Below, one piece after another: positions 10,897 through 20,638 of a stretch of DNA of 64,000 bases (position 1 is the stretch's first letter; every line of letters starts with the position of its first letter). The notes beneath the pieces are model-generated. The model had not been told where the DNA came from. It worked only from the letters and a program-made list of their open reading frames with translations, and ran no database searches. The translations under genes and the position numbers were made by a program. Origin of the DNA: Stenotrophomonas maltophilia R551-3 (GTDB lineage: Bacteria; Pseudomonadota; Gammaproteobacteria; Xanthomonadales; Xanthomonadaceae); the NCBI RefSeq assembly GCF_000020665.1, contig NC_011071.1:1478501-1542500 (forward strand). The letters run 5' to 3'.

Positions 10897-10970
10897 GTGT
10901 CGACCAAGGTCGACACCTACCGGGGCACCGCGCGCTCAGGATTCCGGTAGGTGCCAACCTTGGTTGGCAC
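10897..10970. repeat. Inverted pair of SMAG elements
   Basis: Two GTAG palindromes in opposite orientation: 10897-10920 (minus, stem GTGTCGACC/GGTCGACAC) and 10947-10970 (plus, stem GTGCCAACC/GGTTGGCAC). They lie between the DoxX gene and rnt and could form one larger hairpin in a read-through transcript. Confidence 0.8.
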
Positions 10971-10995
10971 ACGGTGCGCCGACCAGGGTTGGCGA

Positions 10996-11517
10996 TTACC
11001 GGACTGCTGGCCGCGCAGGCGTGGCCGAGGGAGACCACCGCGCCAACCATGCATCCACGCTCAGCCTGCCGGCACCGGTGAAGATCAGCGGCAGCAGCAT
11101 GGCCATGAACAGCACCGGCAGCTTGAAGTTGCCGAAGCCCTGGTCGCTGATCGCATAGCCCATGGCGAGGTCGGCCAGCGAGTTCCATTCCATTGGCCAG
11201 TGCACCGCATAGGTGGCCACCACGGTCAGTACCAGCAGGCTGGCGGCAGCAAATCGGGTACCGAACCCGAACAGCAGGCAGGCGGCGCCGATCAGCTCGA
11301 ACCAGGTCGCAAGCTGCCAGTTCAGCGCGGCCGGCAGCTGGTCGAACGGGAACGGGAAAGCGTCCTGCAGGTCGGCGAACCAGTTCTGGCCGCGCAGTTT
11401 CTCGCGGCCGGATTCGAAGTATTCCCAGGCCAGCAGCAGGCGCAGGCCGAGCGGGGCCAACCAGGGGGCGAGACGGTCCAGCTGGCCACGCGTGGCGGCC
11501 AGGGTCGGAAGGTTCAT
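10996..11517 (-). CDS. DoxX-family inner-membrane protein, last gene of the hvf operon
   Basis: A 173-residue membrane protein with about four helices ([71 protein letters not shown]). The first helix with its [11 protein letters not shown] turn is typical of DoxX proteins. It starts 27 bases after hvfC and closes the operon. DoxX proteins are the usual fourth member of DUF692/DUF2063 clusters (called BufD in bufferin work), and a role in the membrane redox or export side of the system is inferred from that association. No enzymatic residue can be named. Confidence 0.87.
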   Translation of the reverse strand: MNLPTLAATRGQLDRLAPWLAPLGLRLLLAWEYFESGREKLRGQNWFADLQDAFPFPFDQLPAALNWQLATWFELIGAACLLFGFGTRFAAASLLVLTVVATYAVHWPMEWNSLADLAMGYAISDQGFGNFKLPVLFMAMLLPLIFTGAGRLSVDAWLARWSPSATPARPAVR

Positions 11518-11544
11518 CGGTGGTTCTCCGTGGGGGAAGGGGCG

Positions 11545-13511
<1,967 letters not shown>

Positions 13512-13699
13512 CGGTGGTGCTCCTGGGTGGTGTGGGCAGATGCCCGGGTAGCCGGCAGGGATGCCGGTGGAAGCGATGGTGCAGCGATCCTACTCAACGA
13601 ATCCTCGCCAAGAACTCAAATTTTCGTGAGGTTTGTTACAGAAGGGGAGACCAGCGGCCTGGTAGGCCACGCCATGCGGGGATGAACTGCCGGAACGCC

Positions 13700-13735
13700 C
13701 AAAACAAAAAGGCCGCTGTCAGCAGGACAGCGGCC
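13700..13735 (-). terminator. Rho-independent terminator of the phoU/pst operon
   Basis: Read on the minus strand, a strong hairpin (stem GGCCGCTGTC/GACAGCGGCC, 13711-13735) is followed by TTTTTGTTTT. It stands 35 bases past the phoU stop and separates that operon from hvfA. Confidence 0.88.
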
Positions 13736-13769
13736 ACCTTGGAGTCAACTCCGGTGTTGCGGTGCAGTA

Positions 13770-14477
13770 TCAGATCTGGTCGGTGCTGGAGGTCTCGTCG
13801 CGCTTTTCACGCGGCGGCAGCGGCTGCTCGCCATGCACCAGGAACCACACGTTCTCGGCGATGTTGGTGGCATGGTCGCCCACGCGCTCCAGGTTCTTGG
13901 CCATGAACAACAGATGGGTGCACGGGGTGATGTTGCGCGGGTCTTCCATCATGTAGGTCAGCAGCTCGCGGAACAGCGCGGTGTACTGCGCGTCCAGGCG
14001 GGCGTCGTCCTCACGCAGGGCCAGCGCGGCATCGGCGTCGTTGTCGCGGTAGGCGGCGATGGCGCGACGGACCTGCTGCGCGGCCAGGCGGCCCAGAGCA
14101 CGCAGGCCCTGGATCTGCGGCAGCGGCGGCACCTTGCCCAGCGCGATCGAGCGCTTGGCGACGTTGGCAGCGTAGTCGCCGATGCGCTCGATGTCGGCCG
14201 GAATGCGCAGGCCGGCGAGGATTTCGCGCAGGTCGCGCGCCATCGGCCCACGCAGCGCCAGGCGCATCACGTCATGGCTGATCTGCTGCTCCAGCGCATC
14301 GATCGCTTCGTCGTTGGCGATGATGCGATGGGCGGCGTTCTCGTCGCGCTTCTCGATCACGTCCATCGCCGCTTCGAGCTGGGCGACGGCCATCTCGCCC
14401 ATGCGCACGATTTCGGCCACCAGGCGCTGCTGCTCTTCGTCGTAGCTCTTGACGATGTGGTCGTTGGGAAGATTCAT
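13770..14477 (-). CDS. phoU: Phosphate signalling protein PhoU
   Basis: PhoU relays the state of the Pst transporter to the PhoR kinase and keeps the Pho regulon off when phosphate is plentiful. The 235 residues form two PhoU three-helix repeats, each with the metal-binding E/DxxxD pattern (for example RIGDYAANVAKRS and ERVGDHATNIAENVWF). ATG at 14477 is chosen because GTGGA lies six bases upstream; another ATG is at 14483. The frame is open further upstream, but that would translate two SMAG repeats. Last gene of the pst unit, followed by a terminator. Confidence 0.95.
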   Translation of the reverse strand: MNLPNDHIVKSYDEEQQRLVAEIVRMGEMAVAQLEAAMDVIEKRDENAAHRIIANDEAIDALEQQISHDVMRLALRGPMARDLREILAGLRIPADIERIGDYAANVAKRSIALGKVPPLPQIQGLRALGRLAAQQVRRAIAAYRDNDADAALALREDDARLDAQYTALFRELLTYMMEDPRNITPCTHLLFMAKNLERVGDHATNIAENVWFLVHGEQPLPPREKRDETSSTDQI

Positions 14478-14491
14478 GTTCATTCCACTCT

Positions 14492-14549
14492 GTAGAGTCG
14501 AGCCACGCTCGACTGACGTGATTTGTAGAGTCGAGCCATGCTCGACTGA
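14492..14549 (+). repeat. Tandem direct pair of SMAG elements between pstB and phoU
   Basis: Two nearly identical GTAGAGTCGAGCC palindromes (14492-14516 and 14525-14549), same orientation, 33 bases apart start to start. They occupy nearly all of the pstB-phoU spacer and end only 15 bases from the PhoU start codon. Confidence 0.9.
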
Positions 14550-14574
14550 CATTGTCTGTCTGTCGACTGGCGTT

Positions 14575-15432
14575 TCAGCCGAAGCGACCGGTGATGTAAT
14601 CCTCGGTCTGCCGCTGCGACGGCTGCGAGAAGATCACTTCGGTGCGGTCGTGCTCGATCAGGTCGCCCAGGTACATGAAGGCGGTGTAGTCGGACACGCG
14701 CGCGGCCTGCTGCATGTTGTGGGTGACGATCACGATGGTGTACTCGTGCTTGAGCTCTTCGACCAGCTGCTCGATGCGGCTGGTGGAGATCGGGTCCAGC
14801 GCCGAGGTCGGCTCGTCCAGCAGCAGCACCGACGGGCGCAGGGCCACCGCACGGGCGATGCACAGACGCTGCTGCTGGCCACCGGACAGGCCCAGTGCGC
14901 TCTGCCCCAGCTTGTCCTTCACTTCGTCCCACAGCGCGCCCTGGCGCAGCGCCTGCTCGACGCGGTCGGCCATGTCGGCCTTGCTCAGCTTCTCATGGTG
15001 GCGGATGCCGTAGGCCACGTTCTCGAAGATGGTCATCGGGAACGGCACCGGCTTCTGGAACACCATGCCGACCTTGCTGCGCAGGCGGTTCATCGGGTAC
15101 TTCGGCGACAGGATGTTCTCGCCGTCCAGCAGCACCTCACCGCGTGCTTCCAGCTTCGGGTACAGCGCGTAGATGCGGTTGAAGATGCGCAGCAGGGTCG
15201 ACTTGCCGCAACCGGAGGGACCGATCAGCGCGGTCACGCGCTTTTCCGGAATCTCCAGGTTGATGCCCTTCAGGGCATGGAACTTGTCGTAGTAGAAGTC
15301 CAGTCCACGCGCAGCCAGCTTCACCGGCGACGGCGTGTGCAGGCTCTCGTGCGAGGACGGCACGGCGATGCGCTGCATCGGCACGGCGTTGGAAAGGTCG
15401 TTCATGGCGTTATCCACGGAAAGGTCAGTCAT
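14575..15432 (-). CDS. pstB: Phosphate ABC transporter ATPase PstB
   Basis: The ATPase of the high-affinity phosphate importer. Walker A is GPSGCGKST, signature LSGGQQQR, Walker [13 protein letters not shown] and the switch His is in IVTHNMQQA. The segment [18 protein letters not shown] is the PstB form of the Q-loop. The ATG at 15432 overlaps the pstA stop by 8 bases and gives 285 residues; a later in-frame ATG (MNDLSNAVP) would shorten the unconserved N-terminus by nine residues. Central gene of pstSCAB-phoU. Confidence 0.97.
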   Translation of the reverse strand: MTDLSVDNAMNDLSNAVPMQRIAVPSSHESLHTPSPVKLAARGLDFYYDKFHALKGINLEIPEKRVTALIGPSGCGKSTLLRIFNRIYALYPKLEARGEVLLDGENILSPKYPMNRLRSKVGMVFQKPVPFPMTIFENVAYGIRHHEKLSKADMADRVEQALRQGALWDEVKDKLGQSALGLSGGQQQRLCIARAVALRPSVLLLDEPTSALDPISTSRIEQLVEELKHEYTIVIVTHNMQQAARVSDYTAFMYLGDLIEHDRTEVIFSQPSQRQTEDYITGRFG

Positions 15433-16288
15433 GGGAGATACGGTTGCGCAGCAGGATGCCGCGGGCGGCAAGGCTGACCAGCAACACGAAGACAGTCAGC
15501 ACCAGGGCACCGGCCCAGGCCAGCACCTGCCAGGATTCATACGGGCTGCCGGCGAACTGGTTCATCACCACCGGTACCGAGGCCATCGGCTGGAAGATGT
15601 TGTTGTTCCAGTACTGGTTGCCGAAGGCGGTGAACAGCAGCGGTGCGGTCTCGCCGGAGATGCGGGCCAGCGCCAGCAGGATGCCGGTGATGATGCCGGC
15701 CGAGGCACTGCGGTACAGCACCTGCACGATCACTTTCCACTGCGGGATACCCAGCGACAGCGCCGCCTCACGCATCTGCGAGGGCACCAGGCGGAGCATC
15801 TCGTCGGTGGTGCGCACCACCACCGGCAGCACGATGAAGGCCAGCGACAGTGCACCGGCGAACGCCGAGAAGTTGCCGCCGGTCTGCATCACGTACAGGG
15901 TGTAGACGAACAGACCAAGCACGATGGACGGCGCCGACAGCAGGATGTCGTTGACGAAGCGGACCACGGTGCCGGCCTTGCGGGCGTTGCCGTACTCGGC
16001 CAGCCAGGTGCCGGCCAGCACGCCGAGCGGGGTGCCGATGCCGATTGCCAGCGCACACATCACCGCACTGCCGAAGAAGGCATTGGCAAGGCCGCCTTCC
16101 TGCATCGGCGGCGGCGTCATCTTGGTGAACAGATCCAGGTTGATGCCGGCAAGGCCCTTGGAGGCCAGGGTGAACAGGATCCAGCCCAGGAAGAACAGGC
16201 CGAACAGGGCGGTGGCGCAGGACGCGGCAATGGCGATGACATTGCCGATGCGGCGGCGCAGATACAGCGAATCAGCGGTGCTGGACAT
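15425..16288 (-). CDS. pstA: Phosphate ABC transporter permease PstA
   Basis: One of the two membrane subunits of the phosphate importer. The 287 residues have about six helices, starting with [20 protein letters not shown]. The EAA loop that contacts PstB is visible ([20 protein letters not shown]). The start codon shares one base with the pstC stop (TGATG), so the two permeases are coupled. Confidence 0.96.
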   Translation of the reverse strand: MSSTADSLYLRRRIGNVIAIAASCATALFGLFFLGWILFTLASKGLAGINLDLFTKMTPPPMQEGGLANAFFGSAVMCALAIGIGTPLGVLAGTWLAEYGNARKAGTVVRFVNDILLSAPSIVLGLFVYTLYVMQTGGNFSAFAGALSLAFIVLPVVVRTTDEMLRLVPSQMREAALSLGIPQWKVIVQVLYRSASAGIITGILLALARISGETAPLLFTAFGNQYWNNNIFQPMASVPVVMNQFAGSPYESWQVLAWAGALVLTVFVLLVSLAARGILLRNRISHD

Positions 16289-17256
16289 CAGTTGCCCTCC
16301 TTGCGGGACAGGCGCATCAGCATCAGGCGGGCAATGGCCAGCACCACGAAGGTGACGATGAAGAGGACGAAGCCGAGCAGCAGCAGGGCCGAGCGGTAGG
16401 TTTCAGTGGCTTCGCCGAAATCGTTGGCGATCAGCGCGGCGATGGTGGTGCCCGGTTCCAGCAGCGACGGCGACAGGCGCACGCTGTTGCCGATCACGAA
16501 GGCCACCGCCATCGTCTCGCCCAAGGCGCGGCCGAGGCCGAGGAAGATGCCGCCGATCACCGCCGAGCGGGTGTAGGGCAGCACGATGTCCCAGCTCACT
16601 TCCCACTTGGTGGAACCCAGCGCATAGGCCGATTCCTTCAGGCGGGTCGGCACGGTCAGGAACACTTCGCGCATCACCGAGGAGATGAACGGAATGACCA
16701 TGATGGCCAGCACGAAACCGGCAGTGAGCATCCCGATGCCCAGCGGCGGGCCCTGGAACATGGGACCGATGATCGGCCATTCGCCCAGGGTCTCGTTGAG
16801 GAACGGAGTGACGTACTCGGTCATCACCGGCACCAGCACGAACAGGCCCCACATGCCGTAGATGATCGAGGGAATGCCGGCCAGCAGTTCGATGGCGGTA
16901 CCGACCGGGCCACGCAGCCAGCGCGGCGCGACTTCGGTGAGGAAGAAGGCGATGCCGAAACTGACCGGCACGGCGATGACCATCGCGATGGCGGCGGTGA
17001 CCAGGGTGCCGTAGATCGGGGCGAGGGCACCGAACTTGTTTTCGACCGGATTCCAGTCGGCAGAGAAGAAGAAGCTCAGGCCCTGCATCTGCAGGGCATG
17101 GCGGCCGCCCCACAGCATCGACAGCGCGGCGCAGGCCAGGGCAATGAGGACGAAGATGACGGTGCCGACCAGCACCCATCGGAACAGTTTGTCGTTGCGG
17201 GCATCACGCGCATCACGCGTGGACGGGGCGGCTACAGGCTGGGCGATGGCATTCAT
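16288..17256 (-). CDS. pstC: Phosphate ABC transporter permease PstC
   Basis: The other membrane subunit of the importer, 322 residues. The N-terminus is cytoplasmic, then a first helix (VLVGTVIFVLIALACAALSML), the PstC motif FGALAPIYGTLVTAAIAM, and the EAA loop LKESAYALGSTKWEVSWDIV. It follows pstS by 82 bases. Confidence 0.96.
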   Translation of the reverse strand: MNAIAQPVAAPSTRDARDARNDKLFRWVLVGTVIFVLIALACAALSMLWGGRHALQMQGLSFFFSADWNPVENKFGALAPIYGTLVTAAIAMVIAVPVSFGIAFFLTEVAPRWLRGPVGTAIELLAGIPSIIYGMWGLFVLVPVMTEYVTPFLNETLGEWPIIGPMFQGPPLGIGMLTAGFVLAIMVIPFISSVMREVFLTVPTRLKESAYALGSTKWEVSWDIVLPYTRSAVIGGIFLGLGRALGETMAVAFVIGNSVRLSPSLLEPGTTIAALIANDFGEATETYRSALLLLGFVLFIVTFVVLAIARLMLMRLSRKEGN

Positions 17257-17338
17257 GGGGACGGCGGGGCCAGGAAGGGGCGGGGCGGCACGGCGTGGCA
17301 GAGGCGGTGCCCGCGCGGGGCGGGCACCGTCATGTCCA

Positions 17339-18427
17339 TCACTTCAGGTCAGTCGCCCAGTAGGCCTCGATCTGCTTGACCAGGTCGGCCGGCAGCGGCA
17401 CGTAGTGCAGCTCGTTGGCCTGGGTCTGGCCGTTCTCGAAGGCCCACTTGAAGAAGGCCAGGGTGTCCTGGTTGCGCTTGGCGTCCTTCGGCTGCTTCTG
17501 CATCAGCATGAAGTTGGTGGCGGTGATCGGCCACGCCTGCTCGCCCGGGGCGTTGGTGATGACCAGGTTGAAGTCCTTGGCGCTGGCCCAGTCGGCGCTG
17601 GCGGCCGCAGCGGCGAAGGTTTCCGCGCTCGGCTCGACCCAGTTGCCGGCGGCGTTCTGCATGGCGGTGTACGGCATGCCGTTCTGCAGGGCATAGGCCA
17701 GTTCGACGTAGCCGATCGAGCCCTTGATCTGCTTCACGTACGAAGCGACGCCTTCATTGCCCTTGCCACCGACGCCGTCCGGCCACTGCACCGAGGTGCC
17801 TTCGCCGACCTTGGTCTTCCACTCCGGGCTGACCTTGGACAGGTAGTTGGAGAAGTTGAAGGTGGTGCCCGAACCGTCCGAACGGTGGACCAGGGTGATC
17901 TTGCCGTCCGGCAGCTTCACGCCCGGGTTGGCGGCGACGATGGCCGGGTCGTTCCAGGTCTTGACCTTGCCCAGGAAGATGTCGGCCAGCAGGGCGCCGC
18001 TGAGGCGCAGCTTGCCGCCTTCCAGGCCTTCGATGTTGACCACCGGCACCACGCCGCCGATGGCGGACGGGAACTGCGCCAGGCCGGCCTGGGCCAGCTC
18101 TTCGCTGCTCAGGGGCTTGTCGGAGGAACCGAAGTCGACGGTGCCGGCCTTGATCTGGGCGATGCCGCCACCGGAGCCGATCGACTGGTAGTTGATCTTG
18201 GCGCCGGTGCTGGCGTTGTAGTCAGCCGACCACTTGGACACCAGCGGGAAGATGAAGGAAGCGCCGGCGCCGGACACTTCGGCGGTCACCTTGGCACCGG
18301 CAGCGGCCGGGGCGGCGGCACCGTCGGCAGCCGGCTGCTGCGCGGCCTGCTTGTCGCCACCGCAGGCCGACAGGCCCAGGGCGATGGCCAGGGAAAGGGC
18401 GGCGAGGCCGGCCGAGTGCAGTTTCAT
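17339..18427 (-). CDS. pstS: Phosphate-binding lipoprotein PstS (copy 1)
   Basis: The periplasmic phosphate receptor feeding PstCAB. The 362 residues begin with a lipoprotein signal ending in LSAC (Cys22), then a short alanine-rich linker and the ligand-binding fold with VSGAGASFIFPLVSKW, the SIGSGGGIAQI loop, VDFGSSDKPL and HRSDGSGTTFNFSNYL. ATG at 18427 is preferred over GTG at 18433 because GGAG lies at the right distance. First gene of the pstSCAB-phoU operon. Being lipid-anchored, it differs from the soluble copy at 19070-20086. Confidence 0.95.
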   Translation of the reverse strand: MKLHSAGLAALSLAIALGLSACGGDKQAAQQPAADGAAAPAAAGAKVTAEVSGAGASFIFPLVSKWSADYNASTGAKINYQSIGSGGGIAQIKAGTVDFGSSDKPLSSEELAQAGLAQFPSAIGGVVPVVNIEGLEGGKLRLSGALLADIFLGKVKTWNDPAIVAANPGVKLPDGKITLVHRSDGSGTTFNFSNYLSKVSPEWKTKVGEGTSVQWPDGVGGKGNEGVASYVKQIKGSIGYVELAYALQNGMPYTAMQNAAGNWVEPSAETFAAAAASADWASAKDFNLVITNAPGEQAWPITATNFMLMQKQPKDAKRNQDTLAFFKWAFENGQTQANELHYVPLPADLVKQIEAYWATDLK

Positions 18428-18466
18428 GGTCACTCCATAGCGGGGTAGAGCCGACGGCGTCGGCGG
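18428..18466 (+). repeat. SMAG-like palindrome in the pstS1 leader
   Basis: A GTAG-headed palindrome (18445-18466, stem GCCGAC/GTCGGC) lies just upstream of the pstS start, between it and the possible Pho box, so it would be part of the 5' untranslated RNA. Confidence 0.6.
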
Positions 18467-18490
18467 ATGCGGCTATGAAATGATGTTTTT

Positions 18491-18517
18491 GTTACAGCCG
18501 TATTACGACGATGACAG
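18491..18517 (-). promoter_or_regulatory. Possible PhoB box upstream of pstS1
   Basis: Read on the minus strand, CTGTCAT at 18517 and CTGTAAC at 18497 flank a third weak repeat. The two good half-sites are 20 bases apart rather than a multiple of 11, so the match is poorer than in front of pstS2 and oprP. Position and context support it. Confidence 0.4.
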
Positions 18518-18626
18518 AGGTGTCCTGGATCACGTTCTGACAAGGGTTTCACGGGGTTGGCCCCGATTCCGCGGGCCCCCGGGGACCCCCGATCTGCGCA
18601 CCGACCATGACGGTCGGTTGGCCCTT

Positions 18627-18748
18627 CTAGAGTCGAGCCAGGCTCGACTGCTCCTTGCCCTCGATAGGTGCGGACTCCTTGCCCTCGGTAGGTGCGGACC
18701 GTTGGTCCGCACGCTCCAGCACCCAGCCGAGCATGGGCTCGGCTCTAC
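18627..18748. repeat. Cluster of three SMAG elements
   Basis: Elements at 18627-18651 (plus; first base changed, CTAG for GTAG), 18688-18712 (plus, stem GTGCGGACC/GGTCCGCAC) and 18725-18748 (minus, stem AGCCGAGC/GCTCGGCT). They lie in the 642-base gap between the two pstS genes, which contains no visible gene. Confidence 0.8.
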
Positions 18749-18819
18749 AAACGCCCTTGCCTTTGCTCCCGCTCTTGCCTTCCATGACCCCACCGCGCCC
18801 CCGATGAACTGTCGAGAGG

Positions 18820-18917
18820 CGGTGGGCCAGGACGTGCAGGACCGTCCACGGCATGGATGCCGTGGCCGAGCCCCCAAGGAAGGGTTTACGGCGTGTCCTG
18901 CACGCCCTGGCCCACCG
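18820..18917 (+). other. Large structured intergenic element C (short form)
   Basis: A 23-base-pair closing stem joins 18820-18842 with 18895-18917, with one A/C mismatch. Inside are a perfect hairpin CCACGGCAT/ATGCCGTGG (18846-18865) with the same CATGGATG centre as element A, the box CCGAGCCCC, and TTTACGGCGT directly before the right stem. This is a compact version of the architecture at 9962-10129 and 26822-26991. Confidence 0.6.
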
Positions 18918-18966
18918 ACTCACCCACGGATCAGCGAAGGCGCAAACGCTCTTCACGACCGACCCC

Positions 18967-19005
18967 TAAAAACAAGAAGAGCGCGAGATCTCGAGGATCT
19001 CGCGC
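18967..19005 (-). terminator. Rho-independent terminator of pstS2
   Basis: On the minus strand a hairpin with stem GCGCGAGATC/GATCTCGCGC (18981-19005) is followed by TCTTCTTGTTTTT. A second hairpin (19014-19043, stem GATCGGCGGG/CCCGCCGATC) lies between it and the stop codon. Confidence 0.85.
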
Positions 19006-19069
19006 CCGGGTGGGATCGGCGGGGGAGAGAGGACCCGCCGATCCCGTTCCTGCGGGGGAACGCGCTTGC

Positions 19070-20086
19070 TTACTTCAGGTTCTGCGTCCAGTAGGTCTCG
19101 ATCTGGCGCACCAGGCTGTCCGGCAGCGGCACGTAGTCCAGCTGGCGGGCCTGGGCGTCGCCGCTCTTGTAGACCCAGCGGAAGAACTCCTGGGTGGCCT
19201 TGCCGTTGGCAGGGTTCTTCGGCTTCTTGTGCACCAGGATGAAGTTGGTTGCGGTGATCGGCCAGGACTCGGCGCCCGGGGCGTTGGTCATCACCAGGTA
19301 GAAGTCCTTGGCGCTGGCCCAGTCGGCGCTGGCAGCAGCGGCGGCGAACGAGGCGTCGCTCGGCTGCACGAAGCGGCCGGCGGCATTCTTCATCGCGGTG
19401 TACGACAGCTTGTTCTGCAGCGCGTAGGACAGTTCGACGTAGCCGATGCCGCCCTTGATCTGCTTCACGTAAGCGGCAACGCCTTCGTTGCCCTTGCCGC
19501 CGATGCCGGCCGGCCACTGGACCGAGGTGCCTTCACCGACCGAGCTCTTCCACTCCGGGCTGACCTTGGACAGGTAGTTGACGAAGTTGAAGGTGGTGCC
19601 CGAACCATCCGAACGGTGCACGACGGTGATCTTGGCGCTCGGCAGGGTCACGCCCGGGTTCAGTGCGGCGATGGCCGGGTCGTTCCAGGTCTTGATCTTG
19701 CCCAGGAAGATGTTGGCCAGCACGGTGCCGTCCAGCTTCAGCGCGCCCGGGGCGATGCCGGCAACATTGACCACCGGCACCACGCCGCCGATCACCGACG
19801 GGAACTGGGCCAGGCCCGCAGCGGCCAGTTCTTCCGGCTTCAGCGGGGCGTCGGAGGAGCCGAAATCAACGGTCTTGGCCTTGATCTGGGCGATACCACC
19901 ACCGGAACCGATCGACTGGTAGTTGACCTTGTTGCTGGTGGCGGCGTTGTAGTCGGCCGACCACTTCGACATCACCGGGTAGATGAACGAGGCGCCCGCG
20001 CCGGTGATTTCAGCGGCGTTGGCGGCGAACACGGACGACGCTGCGAAGACGGCAACGGCAACGCGCGACTTGAAGGCGTGGATCAC
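19070..20086 (-). CDS. pstS: Phosphate-binding protein PstS (copy 2, soluble periplasmic)
   Basis: A second phosphate receptor of 338 residues, closely similar to copy 1 (shared GAGASFI, SIGSGGGIAQI, VDFGSSD and HRSDGSGTTFNF). It lacks a lipobox and has a Sec signal (VAVAVFAASSVFAANA) instead. The start is GTG at 20086: AGGAG sits seven bases before it, and the ATG-led extension upstream has no conserved sequence. It is a separate transcript with its own terminator and two Pho-box-like sites 55-105 bases upstream. It probably shares PstCAB. Confidence 0.93.
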   Translation of the reverse strand: MIHAFKSRVAVAVFAASSVFAANAAEITGAGASFIYPVMSKWSADYNAATSNKVNYQSIGSGGGIAQIKAKTVDFGSSDAPLKPEELAAAGLAQFPSVIGGVVPVVNVAGIAPGALKLDGTVLANIFLGKIKTWNDPAIAALNPGVTLPSAKITVVHRSDGSGTTFNFVNYLSKVSPEWKSSVGEGTSVQWPAGIGGKGNEGVAAYVKQIKGGIGYVELSYALQNKLSYTAMKNAAGRFVQPSDASFAAAAASADWASAKDFYLVMTNAPGAESWPITATNFILVHKKPKNPANGKATQEFFRWVYKSGDAQARQLDYVPLPDSLVRQIETYWTQNLK

Positions 20087-20140
20087 GGGGTGGCTCCTGG
20101 GTTGATTGGGATGCGGGGTTACCCGCCCGGCGCACATTCC

Positions 20141-20191
20141 ATAACGGTTCGATGACAGCGCAGGGACCGTTGTATGACGCAACCGTTACAG
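20141..20191 (-). promoter_or_regulatory. Two phased PhoB boxes upstream of pstS2
   Basis: On the minus strand CTGTCATCGAACCGTTAT (20158 to 20141) matches the CTGTCAT-N4-CTGTCAT pattern at about 14 of 18 positions. A weaker box, CTGTAACGGTTGCGTCAT, lies at 20191 to 20174. The two are 33 bases apart, three times the 11-base PhoB repeat. Confidence 0.7.
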
Positions 20192-20531
20192 TGCTGCCCG
20201 GCGCCCGCACAGCAGGGGTGTGAAGGTTCTAAGTGCTGCGGGCAACGTGATGACCAATGCAACGGAGACGGACCTGGCCCGGTTGCGATCACGTTCTATA
20301 TGTCGCTGATGGCCTGCCCGCTGTGGTCGTCAATGCCATCCCTGCCTGGCATTCCGCAGTGATGCCGCGTCATCCACGCGAAACCAGCGGTGCCGGTGAA
20401 GGTCCCGCAGCGACAGGTCCGCGCATGAACGCTGATACGTGACGCCATATGCGGCAAGGGATCGACAAGGATGTGGCGGCAAATGAGTCGTACGCATGAC
20501 CGCACGAAGAAATCTGTGGTTGGTGCTCAGG
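20192..20531. other. Divergent intergenic DNA between pstS2 and oprP
   Basis: About 340 bases of somewhat lower GC. Apart from the Pho-box sites at both ends I see no gene, repeat or terminator. Short open frames exist but none has a ribosome site or recognisable product. Confidence 0.5.
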
Positions 20532-20549
20532 TTGTCATTCGGCTGTCAT
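20532..20549 (+). promoter_or_regulatory. PhoB box upstream of the phosphate porin
   Basis: TTGTCATTCGGCTGTCAT contains two TGTCAT repeats exactly 11 bases apart, as expected for PhoB, and lies 90 bases before the porin start codon. Confidence 0.78.
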
Positions 20550-20638
20550 GGTTTTAACGGAATGTTCGCAAAACGCTTGACCGGCCTGCCGGCGTGGCGT
20601 TCTGCCCAAGCCATTCCAACCCTCTGGAGAAATCCAAA

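Noticed and set aside
13512..13699. ECF-sigma promoter for the hvf operon
   Set aside because: A TGTAAC motif is present near 13637 on the minus strand, but the only CGAA nearby is too close for a -35/-10 pair, so I do not call it.
14492..14549. CRISPR-like direct repeats
   Set aside because: Only two units with no unique spacer of constant length, each itself a GTAG palindrome; they are SMAG elements. No cas genes are present.
14478..14552. Longer PhoU starting within the SMAG repeats
   Set aside because: The extra residues are a translation of the repeated GTCGAGC palindromes; ATG at 14477 has a well-placed ribosome site and gives the normal PhoU length.
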